DNA of 64,000 nt, taken from contig CALJHE010000001.1 of the NCBI GenBank assembly GCA_938075675.1, positions 25,194 to 89,193 of the forward strand, given 5' to 3'. Position numbers and translations under genes: made by a program. Positions 1 through 7,033 of this stretch are shown here, one piece after another (within the stretch, counting starts at the first letter, position 1; the number at the start of each line of letters is the position of its first letter). The DNA comes from Candidatus Poseidoniaceae archaeon. Its GTDB lineage: Archaea > Thermoplasmatota > Poseidoniia > Poseidoniales > Poseidoniaceae. Below the pieces are notes generated by a model. It did not search any database and was not told where the DNA came from. It saw only the letters and a program-made list of their open reading frames with translations.

Positions 1-2293
1 CGGATCCGTCGTAGAATTTGCCCATCCATTCCACAAAGTGGAGACGGGCTGCGTGAATTGTAGGGGAAAGGATTCCCAATGCGATGGCGAACAATTGAAC
101 GAAGAGGAAAAGGATGAGGCAGAAGATTCCAACAAGGACGCCAGAAAGTCCACCGCTCGAGAAAGCGTTAACCATCGGCTCGAATCCCATGGTAATGGAT
201 ACTTCTGCAATCTTGACACCTGCCACACCGACGCCCATAATCCGCAGATATGAGAGCGTGTTCGCAAGCAGCCCGAAAGTTTCGATTGGACCCATGATAA
301 TGCCGCCTGCCCATCCGAATTTTTCATAAACAGCCAATCCAATGATGAGACTAACAAGACCAATGAAAAGCAATGCGGTCCAGATTTGGAACTCGAACAA
401 AGCGTTGTATCCTGAAACCATATTGCGGCCTTGCATGAAGCCTCCAATGAGAATGAGAAGCCAAGAGCCTTTCTCAAAGTATGCAGCAGCAGCGCCATGT
501 GCCTTGAAGACGTTGATGAGACCGAGAACGTAGCCAACAAAGATGTGAGCCGCCCCCAGGTAGATGGAAAGTATAACGTATTCTTGCAATCCATGGCCGG
601 CTGAAGCACGGTGGAAAGGCATGTGAAGGCCTCCAAGATTGAGCACGTCAGCGATTGCGCCTGGAACATGGACGTTATGGTACGTCCAATCATAGAAGGC
701 ATAGAACGGTGAATCGTTACCCATTTGGCCTGTTTCATCCCAAACGAATCCGAAGCCTTCTGCGAAAATAACGCCCCAGACGATACACGAAACGCCCATC
801 CAGCGAAGAATAGTCAAGCCTTTTTGAGCCAGAGGGTCTGCTGCGAATGCCTTCGAACCGAGCCAGTAAGAGAGCGCAAGCAGAACAAGTCCGTATCCCC
901 AATCACCCAAAATCATACCGTAAACGAGCGGGAATGTCATCATGATGAGCATGGAGGGGTCGAATGTGCCGTACTTAGGGCGTCCAACCAAGTCCACCAT
1001 CAATTCAAACGGTTCAGTAATTGAGCCGTTTGAGAACTGGATAGGCGGTTCAACATCGTGGCTTCCGTCGTCGTGAGAAGGCGTATTACGAATACGTGTG
1101 AGCGTGATGTCAAGTTCAGGTAGGTTGATTTTCCCATCGCCATCGAGGTCGACTGCAGATACAAGTTTACCCATTTCCCAAGGCGGGAGGTTCGCGATGT
1201 TTGCGTTCTTCAAAGCTGATTGAAACTCATAACAATCGATGAGTCCGGATTCATCCAAATCGATAGCGTTGAAAAACTGGAATACGGTCTGGTCGGACTT
1301 GGTAAGGTAGTTTGAAAGCATCAAAAGTTCTTCAGGGTCAGAAGGACCGTGATTTTCATGCTCATCATGGTGGTGGTGCCCTCCTTCGAACGCTTCTATT
1401 GTAACGTGAGAAGCAACCTTCGCCAATTCTGCTTCAACCATAGAGGCTTGTGATGTAGGAACCCAGCCATCAAGGGCAAAAGCTTGGTTGCTGACTGCGA
1501 CCAATGTTGGAGCAGTATACACAGCAGCCTCACGAGTGAGGTATTCTTTGGCGGCTACCAAATTACGGCCGTTTCGAATCGCCCAAGCATCAAGTGCTGA
1601 TTGAGCGTCGGTTATTTTCGATTCAAGTTGCATTATTTCTTCGAGAAGTTTTTTTGACTTCTCACCGGGTGAACCTTCGCCTGCTGGGATTTGAACAGGT
1701 TTTGAACCGATTTCAGCAAGACAGATTTGAACTTCTGCGGAATGTTTTGAGCGGCATGCAACTGCGACCAGCCCACCTTCAGCATGAAGTTCAATCTTGT
1801 CACGAATGTCTGCGAACGCTTCCTTTGCCTTTGAAGCGCGTCGAACTTCGCCCACGAAGACTTCAAGATCACCGTATCCAGCCATCAATTCGAGAGGGAT
1901 ATCCAACGGTGCAAGACGTTGCAAGAGTTGTTGTTGCTCCTTCGAAGATGAAATCTTAACTTCAGAGTCTCGAATGGTGTCGATGTAACCAAGGGCAGCA
2001 GTAATCTTCTCTTCAAATCCGGCTACCATCTTAGATGCCTCTTTGCGAGACATTGGGCCGTCGGAATTGACGGCTTGAACGGCTGAGGAGACCGCTTGAA
2101 CTTTGACCAAGAGATTACTTATTGCGTTTGCTTCGTCAGAATCCATTGAGGAACCAACGCCAATACCGTCTTCAAAACGACCGTATTCTTCAATGTGTAC
2201 GCATGAAAGGTCGGTGCAGAGCCGTAGAATTTCTTCTATCTTCTCTACAGGAGCCGCTACTGTAAGACGAGACATGTCGGTAGTAGCAAACAT
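1..2293 (-). CDS. atpI: A/V-type ATP synthase subunit I with inserted EF-hand pair (3' end cut by window)
   Basis: Membrane stator subunit that links the peripheral stalk to the proton/sodium channel of the archaeal ATPase. I translated about 764 residues before the window edge. Residues 1-300 form the cytoplasmic arm. A His-rich stretch (306-315) is followed by two textbook EF-hand loops: D345-x-D-x-S-G-x-I-D-x-x-E356 and D382-x-D-x-D-G-x-I-N-x-x-E393. The polytopic membrane domain starts near 445 and carries the family's FPLVYGMILGDWGYGL-type segment. The EF-hand insert lies between arm and membrane domain, an addition I do not know from the family. ATG 2293 sits about 9 nt after a GAGG that overlaps the atpH stop; ATG 2275 is an alternative. 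It follows atpH as in archaeal atp operons, and further subunits probably continue leftwards. Confidence 0.93.
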   Translation of the reverse strand, partial: MFATTDMSRLTVAAPVEKIEEILRLCTDLSCVHIEEYGRFEDGIGVGSSMDSDEANAISNLLVKVQAVSSAVQAVNSDGPMSRKEASKMVAGFEEKITAALGYIDTIRDSEVKISSSKEQQQLLQRLAPLDIPLELMAGYGDLEVFVGEVRRASKAKEAFADIRDKIELHAEGGLVAVACRSKHSAEVQICLAEIGSKPVQIPAGEGSPGEKSKKLLEEIMQLESKITDAQSALDAWAIRNGRNLVAAKEYLTREAAVYTAPTLVAVSNQAFALDGWVPTSQASMVEAELAKVASHVTIEAFEGGHHHHDEHENHGPSDPEELLMLSNYLTKSDQTVFQFFNAIDLDESGLIDCYEFQSALKNANIANLPPWEMGKLVSAVDLDGDGKINLPELDITLTRIRNTPSHDDGSHDVEPPIQFSNGSITEPFELMVDLVGRPKYGTFDPSMLIMMTFPLVYGMILGDWGYGLVLLALSYWLGSKAFAADPLAQKGLTILRWMGVSCIVWGVIFAEGFGFVWDETGQMGNDSPFYAFYDWTYHNVHVPGAIADVLNLGGLHMPFHRASAGHGLQEYVILSIYLGAAHIFVGYVLGLINVFKAHGAAAAYFEKGSWLLILIGGFMQGRNMVSGYNALFEFQIWTALLFIGLVSLIIGLAVYEKFGWAGGIIMGPIETFGLLANTLSYLRIMGVGVAGVKIAEVSITMGFEPMVNAFSSGGLSGVLVGIFCLILFLFVQLFAIALGILSPTIHAARLHFVEWMGKFYDGS

Positions 2294-2303
2294 TGGGAAC
2301 GCC

Positions 2304-2630
2304 TCACTGTGATGTTACGGAGTCAAGAAGACTCTTGAGTGCCTTTTCTTTTCGGCTGGATGCAGATGATTCAATGCTTTCGACAACGGATGCGCCTTCT
2401 TTGAGAACTGCATCTGCTTCTTTCCCGGCTTTTGAACGGGCAGCCTCAAGCGTAGCCTGAGTTTCGCTCACAGACTCTTCAGTAGCATTTGAAACGAGTG
2501 CTGCAGCCTCACGTCGAGCGTCGGCCGTAATTTTGCTGGACTCAGTTTGAGCCGAGGAAAGTCGCTTTTCAGCGGACTGCTCAGCCTCTTTGATTTTTCG
2601 GAGGACATCTTTCATACCCAAGTAAATCAC
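2304..2630 (-). CDS. atpH: A/V-type ATP synthase subunit H (peripheral stalk)
   Basis: A 108-residue, almost wholly charged, Ala/Glu/Lys-rich helix with heptad character, typical of the AhaH/subunit H stalk coiled coil that pairs with subunit E in the archaeal ATPase. No membrane segment is visible. It directly precedes atpI (10 nt gap). The start is probably GTG 2630, because a TATA-like element is centred about 27 nt upstream, which would make the transcript leaderless; ATG 2615 is the alternative. Identification rests on composition, length and position next to subunit I, since sequence conservation in this family is low. Confidence 0.8.
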   Translation of the reverse strand: MIYLGMKDVLRKIKEAEQSAEKRLSSAQTESSKITADARREAAALVSNATEESVSETQATLEAARSKAGKEADAVLKEGASVVESIESSASSRKEKALKSLLDSVTSQ

Positions 2631-2654
2631 CAGTGTTCCGCCGTATGTACTGAG

Positions 2655-2662
2655 GTTTATGA
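2655..2662 (-). promoter_or_regulatory. TATA-like box for the atp operon
   Basis: The minus strand reads TCATAAAC here. Its centre lies about 27-28 nt before GTG 2630, the normal archaeal TATA-to-start-site distance, so transcription would begin at the start codon of atpH. Seen by eye only. Confidence 0.45.
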
Positions 2663-2705
2663 GGCTAATGGGCGATAAGAACGGAGAATCGACCGCAGGA
2701 AGTCG

Positions 2706-3455
2706 TCATTCAGCCTTAGGTTTGGTCGCCCGAAATCGGCTTGACATCATGAAAGGCATCAAGAGACGACCCTGTACATCGTCAAAACCCACTTCTTTCA
2801 TCATTGCGCGATAGTATCCATTTGTGCCGTATTGAGTATACGTGTTGGCAAGACCTTTCCAGGGGTGATTCTTTTCTCGTGTAACATATCGAGCAATCCA
2901 CTGAACGACTGTCGCCATCCAAATTCGGCCGCCAAGACCGTGGAACCAATTGGCTTTCCCAGCATCGCATATTACCAGTCTACCGCCGGGTTTTAGAACG
3001 CGATAAATCTCACTCAATCCCTTTTTTTTGTCCTGAAAATCACGGAAAGAAAACAGGCAGAACACCATATCGAATGTGTTGTCATCCAATGGGATTGATT
3101 CTGCGATAGCTTCGACGTATTGAGCGGGAGATTCGCCGCGCGACTCCCGAGCAGAATCGACGCGGTTTTTCGCTACCTTGAGCATCTCTGCTGAAGGGTC
3201 AAGACATGTCACATCGAGTCCGACAAGGTCTTCGGCAAAAGAGCCAGGTCCGCATCCAACTTCGAGAACTTTCATGCCCGGAGTAGCGTGGTTGCGCACA
3301 TTACGCCTCCATCTTTTGTCCTGACCAAAAGTCATCAAACGGTTTACTCTATCGTAATTTGGAATGGTTTCTTCAAGTTGTAACTCGAGTTTCTCCCATG
3401 CATCGATATCGATGCCAGAAGGGTCGTAACCACCTGTAGCCGATCGGTCGCCCAT
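2706..3455 (-). CDS. UbiE/MenG-like SAM-dependent methyltransferase
   Basis: 249 residues. Class I methyltransferase fold: motif I VLEVGCGPGSFAEDL (residues about 64-78), an acidic post-I residue in LDPSAEM, and motif III RVLKPGGRLVICD. The N-terminal YDRVNRLMTFGQDKRWRR closely follows the diagnostic start of UbiE/MenG quinone methyltransferases, so a role in methylating a respiratory quinone ring is likely, in keeping with the heme A genes in this window. The family has many non-quinone members, so the substrate is inferred. ATG 3455 has a GAGG about 7 nt upstream and a CATATC element about 30 nt upstream. It lies downstream of the KaiC-like genes in the same direction. Confidence 0.75.
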   Translation of the reverse strand: MGDRSATGGYDPSGIDIDAWEKLELQLEETIPNYDRVNRLMTFGQDKRWRRNVRNHATPGMKVLEVGCGPGSFAEDLVGLDVTCLDPSAEMLKVAKNRVDSARESRGESPAQYVEAIAESIPLDDNTFDMVFCLFSFRDFQDKKKGLSEIYRVLKPGGRLVICDAGKANWFHGLGGRIWMATVVQWIARYVTREKNHPWKGLANTYTQYGTNGYYRAMMKEVGFDDVQGRLLMPFMMSSRFRATKPKAE

Positions 3456-3540
3456 GGCTGTTCCTCACGCCCGACCTCTTTGGATATGTCGCCCAAAACA
3501 AACCGCCATAATGAACGGGAAAGGGGTCGGAAAACCGCCC

Positions 3541-4344
3541 TCAAGCGATACGTTCGACGGTTTCCGGAGTAATTCCTTCTTCTGGAGTTACACGGAAAAC
3601 GAGAATCTTGAGATTCTCTGGAGCGTTTCGGAATTTTGAGACGATCATCGAGGTTTCAAAGTCAGTACCAATGGTTCGAACTTGGAACGAGAGAACCATG
3701 TCTGCAATCGAAGCAAGTTCTTGTTTGACCGTAGGATCAAGACCATTGGTAGAGACCGATACAAGAAGGAGGCCTCGGTTCAACTGAACATGCGCTTGAA
3801 GCATACGCACCATTGCGATGACACGTGAAGGGTCTTCACGCTGCAAGAAGAAATCGAGACTGTCAATAACCGCTCTAAAATAAGGACCAAGGGCCATAAC
3901 CTCATTGGTGACTTCGGTCAAGTAATCTTGAGTATTGTCATCGACGAAACGTGTTTGGGCAAGACGGCGAATGTCGTCAAGTCGGAAACCTTCGAGACGA
4001 TATCGGCTTGCAAGCAACTCTCTTTCGAGGACGGTTGTATTGTATTCTTCGCCAATCGTACGGACACTGATGTCAAGCGGCCAGTCGTACTTCTGGAAAA
4101 TACGAATGATTTCTTGTTGACCTTCGTTGGTTGAAATGTAAAGTGTGTTTTCCGCTTCTTCGGCCGGAGACGTGAATTGCTTCGCAAACAATTCACTGCC
4201 AGACCCGGTATCCGTGAAAGCAACCATCATGAATCCACGGGGAACTCCACCGTGCATTTCGTTGTCGAACTTTGGGACTCCAAAGGAGCCTACTTTACCG
4301 AAGAACTCTTCATCCTCTGGGTCAAATTCAATTTTTCTTGCCAT
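3541..4344 (-). CDS. KaiC/RAD55-superfamily protein with degenerate Walker A
   Basis: 267 residues, third of three tandem KaiC-superfamily genes. The fold is recognisable: an N-terminal GVPKFDNEMHGGVPRG segment (the GLDxxLxGGIPxG signature), then the P-loop position reads TDTGSGSELF, without the Lys-Thr needed to hold phosphates. A Walker B-like RAVIDSLDFF lies in mid-protein, and a late arginine-containing strand resembles the KaiC RxxxVxKxR region. It probably does not hydrolyse ATP and may act as a structural or regulatory partner of the intact paralogue encoded at 4963-5763. Targets are unknown; members of this superfamily in archaea are associated with signalling, motility and recombination. 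Confidence 0.72.
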   Translation of the reverse strand: MARKIEFDPEDEEFFGKVGSFGVPKFDNEMHGGVPRGFMMVAFTDTGSGSELFAKQFTSPAEEAENTLYISTNEGQQEIIRIFQKYDWPLDISVRTIGEEYNTTVLERELLASRYRLEGFRLDDIRRLAQTRFVDDNTQDYLTEVTNEVMALGPYFRAVIDSLDFFLQREDPSRVIAMVRMLQAHVQLNRGLLLVSVSTNGLDPTVKQELASIADMVLSFQVRTIGTDFETSMIVSKFRNAPENLKILVFRVTPEEGITPETVERIA

Positions 4345-4354
4345 AACAATAACC

Positions 4355-4966
4355 TCAGTTGATGAGTACTTGACCTCTGTCGATTAAATCTGTACAATAC
4401 AAGTCAAGATTTGCGAGAACAAGTGGAGGCGTTTGGTCTGGAACGTTGAGAATCACAGACAAAACTTCTCTCTGCCGGAAGGTGTTGATGAAGGTGTGAA
4501 GGTATTCAGCAAGCATTCGATCATCGTTGTAGATTGCAAGGGCATTAACGCTGTCCAAGAATACAAAGTTACGAGCTGCGGTGGTCATTCTTAGAATATA
4601 CAGTGTTCTCAAGAGAACGGACTCGAGCATAATTGGGCTGTCGACAAAATGGATGTTGGTGTAGGCAACGTCAGTGCCTCCAAGGATGCCAGAGGACACC
4701 AAATCAACGAACTGGATCCGAGAAATGTCTTCGTCAGTGAGTCCAATTGCCTTGAATTCTTCAATACGTTCTGCTGCACCGACGCTGGCACAAATGTATA
4801 CGCCACCCATTTCAAACATCTGCATTAGCGGGATGAGAGTGCTTGCAGTGACGTTGAATGCGTTTGAATTACCACAGCGAACCTGAATCGAACTGTTGAG
4901 GCTAACATCCTGAGCAAGTTGCTCAGCAATACGGTCATCGAGTACGAGATTCGTGTACATTATCAT
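4355..4966 (-). CDS. KaiC/RAD55-like protein lacking a P-loop
   Basis: 203 residues, middle gene of the KaiC-like trio. It begins by overlapping the stop of the upstream gene (ATGA, 4963-4966), indicating translational coupling; ATG 4960 is a second possible start. There is no GxxxxGK[ST] motif. A hydrophobic strand ending in an acid, FVFLDSVNALAIY (about residues 139-151), matches a Walker B position, and the alternating helix/strand pattern fits a RecA-type core. I assign it to the superfamily from this fold pattern and its neighbours, not from a strong motif. A non-catalytic partner of the flanking paralogues is the simplest reading. Confidence 0.55.
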   Translation of the reverse strand: MIMYTNLVLDDRIAEQLAQDVSLNSSIQVRCGNSNAFNVTASTLIPLMQMFEMGGVYICASVGAAERIEEFKAIGLTDEDISRIQFVDLVSSGILGGTDVAYTNIHFVDSPIMLESVLLRTLYILRMTTAARNFVFLDSVNALAIYNDDRMLAEYLHTFINTFRQREVLSVILNVPDQTPPLVLANLDLYCTDLIDRGQVLIN

Positions 4967-5763
4967 CCACCTACCTTGTTGGTTTTATCGTGTTGAGCGC
5001 CCCATTTGAGCATTGGAGTAAGCATTACTCCGAGAGGAGTCAGTTCGATAGCGTGTTTCGCTCGACTGTGGGAAGTGCCTCGCATCTTTACCACCTGCAG
5101 GAAACGAAGAAGGTGGCCCATGCGTTCAACATCGCCCATGACGATAATCCCGTCGGCAATTGCCTCCTCCACACCGAAGGAAGACCAATGAGCGTTTTCT
5201 GTGGCAGAAGTAATCTCTGAAATCAGGATGGTCGTGCAACCAAGTGAGGCAAGTTTCTTACCGAGAGTGAAAAGGAAGTCACGAATCAATTGCTCGGATT
5301 TAATCTTGTAACAAAGTGTAGTCACCGAATCAATCACAAGCCGTGTAGCACCGATTTCGTGAACGATGTTGATAATCGCTTTAATCAATGCGTGAACATC
5401 GTCAAGGTCGAAAGACGCCTTGTCAAGACCGAGCCAAGAATACAACACGTCCATGTCAAAAACATTGATTTTGCCAGAGTCAACCATTTTCATATCGAAA
5501 AAAGCGTATTGCCGGATGTTTTCGAGGAGTTTAATCGAAGGTTCAGTTGCAGTAAAGTGCGCACATGATTCCGGGAGCTTTGCAAGAGCACCACGGACAA
5601 GGAACTCCATGGCAAGTGTGGTCTTTCCTGAGCCACAAGTACCTGCAGCAAGAACGGTCGAGCCGTGAGGTATACCGCCCCGAAGGATTTCGTCCAAGCC
5701 GTGAATACCCGTAATACAGCGGTCACGGGTGTAATTAGAGGTTGACTGCATGGGATTCAACAC
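4963..5763 (-). CDS. KaiC-like RecA-superfamily ATPase
   Basis: 266 residues, first gene of the trio and the only one with intact catalytic motifs: entry signature GIHGLDEILRGGIPHGS (19-35), Walker A GTCGSGKTT (41-49), Walker B RLVIDSVTTL, and the late KaiC-type segment VVKMRGTSHSRAKHAIEL. This is a single-domain KaiC/RadA-like ATPase (COG0467 type). It differs from RadA in lacking the N-terminal HhH domain, and there are no archaellum genes nearby, so FlaH is unlikely. The start is GTG 5763 or ATG 5751. Its stop overlaps the next start. The tandem arrangement suggests a hetero-oligomer with one active and two degenerate subunits. Confidence 0.82.
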   Translation of the reverse strand: MLNPMQSTSNYTRDRCITGIHGLDEILRGGIPHGSTVLAAGTCGSGKTTLAMEFLVRGALAKLPESCAHFTATEPSIKLLENIRQYAFFDMKMVDSGKINVFDMDVLYSWLGLDKASFDLDDVHALIKAIINIVHEIGATRLVIDSVTTLCYKIKSEQLIRDFLFTLGKKLASLGCTTILISEITSATENAHWSSFGVEEAIADGIIVMGDVERMGHLLRFLQVVKMRGTSHSRAKHAIELTPLGVMLTPMLKWGAQHDKTNKVGG

Positions 5764-5824
5764 ACACCAGTGGCTTTGGGTTCATGAAGCATCCGCTGAT
5801 TAGCGTTCAAACGGGCATCGGATA

Positions 5825-6907
5825 TCACGAACTTGAGATTGTCCCTGGAGTTGGCGAAGTTTGGACCGCCCAAGAGGCTTGAGTGCCGTTGAAAGTCGCC
5901 TCCATTGATTGACCCAAAGAGGTGAATAAACCGTCCTCACCGCCCCACTGAACGGTCATCACATCATACGGCCTTGCTTGGTCAAGTTGCGTGTAACGCA
6001 GGGAAAGAACACCCTTTCCGTCGTTGAGCAAGTTAATTGACCCCACGCCAAGGAACGATTCCTGTGACAAATCAATGATCTGTGAAGCACCATCGCTGGC
6101 TTGTGAGCTTTCATCTCCGGTAAAGAGTACAGTCGAGTGTCCAGAAATTACACCATCTTGGAACAACAGATTCGTCCCCCCATCTGCAGAGGTGTGATTT
6201 AGAGACCATCCTCGTAAAGAAAGGGCGAAGTCATTCGGATTATAGATTTCAATCCACTCAGGTCCAAGGGATATCGGCCTTAGCATAACTTCGCTCAAAT
6301 AGAGGTCATTGTCTTTTTGACCTCCACGATGAACTTCAAGAATGACACGGAGGATTTCTCCGTTTTGTGAGAATTGACGGTTGGCCGAAGAAGAGGCTGT
6401 AGCCGTAGAACGTTCTGTACCTCCGGAAAACAAATCCACGCCTACACGAGAAGCGTTGTGTGATTCAATCACAGAAATCGACAAATAAAGCGAAAAACCA
6501 ATATCCAACCCGAGCCCCAGCGCCATGTTTTCTTCGGACACATTACGCAGCGCTTCAATACGTTGTTCATCCAATATGCCGCCACTCACAAGGCCAGTCT
6601 GCACGCGCCCGTTGTCCAAAGATACTGCATCCAATAAATGCCATTCGGATGTCGAATTATTGTAGTCGAGGCTGTCCGGGCCCATCGGTACAAACCATCC
6701 ACCGTCTGAAGTCAAACGATCCATACCTTGTACAGCAGCACGGTCGATTCGGTCTACATCTGGGTCGTTCGATCCCATCTGAAGTTGTGCAAGTGAAAGA
6801 AAGGCGGTAAGAATCATGAGAAACAACGCAAATGCTGAAAGAAATTCAATGACTGCCGTGAGAGCATTGTTGTCTCTTTCAAGAGAGCAAACCTCCACAC
6901 CGCGCAT
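5825..6907 (-). CDS. Pilin-like membrane-anchored protein with lamin-tail domain
   Basis: 360 residues from ATG 6907; in-frame upstream ATGs (6964, 6946) would add a non-hydrophobic leader, so I prefer 6907. A short N-terminus is followed by one hydrophobic helix (about 19-41), like an archaeal pilin-type anchor, with an extracellular remainder rich in Ser/Thr/Asn. Residues about 203-355 form a lamin-tail (LTD)-like beta domain: LYLSEVMLRPI, then EWIEIYNPNDFALSLRGWSL, the family's hallmark. LTDs on prokaryotic surface proteins are thought to mediate attachment or complex formation. It is divergent from the large surface protein at 7034 and downstream of no obvious operon partner. Confidence 0.7.
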   Translation of the reverse strand: MRGVEVCSLERDNNALTAVIEFLSAFALFLMILTAFLSLAQLQMGSNDPDVDRIDRAAVQGMDRLTSDGGWFVPMGPDSLDYNNSTSEWHLLDAVSLDNGRVQTGLVSGGILDEQRIEALRNVSEENMALGLGLDIGFSLYLSISVIESHNASRVGVDLFSGGTERSTATASSSANRQFSQNGEILRVILEVHRGGQKDNDLYLSEVMLRPISLGPEWIEIYNPNDFALSLRGWSLNHTSADGGTNLLFQDGVISGHSTVLFTGDESSQASDGASQIIDLSQESFLGVGSINLLNDGKGVLSLRYTQLDQARPYDVMTVQWGGEDGLFTSLGQSMEATFNGTQASWAVQTSPTPGTISSS

Positions 6908-6981
6908 GAAGTTGCTACTGTTCGGCGATTGAAGAGGTTGCCGCATGGAGTGAATGCAAATCATCGAATTATTGCGCCTAT

Positions 6982-6996
6982 GCCCCCTTCGGGGGC
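6982..6996. other. Short GC hairpin in divergent intergenic region
   Basis: Perfect inverted repeat GCCCCC-TTC-GGGGGC lying between the divergent genes at 6907 and 7034. It is either a stem-loop in the leader of the minus-strand gene or incidental. There is no adjoining T-tract, so I do not call it a terminator. Confidence 0.4.
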
Positions 6997-7033
6997 GATG
7001 AGTCTTTGAAGCCCCGCTGTGAGGCACCTGTCA

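Noticed and set aside
6982..6996. GC hairpin as an intrinsic terminator
   Set aside because: No T-tract follows on either strand and it lies between divergent genes.
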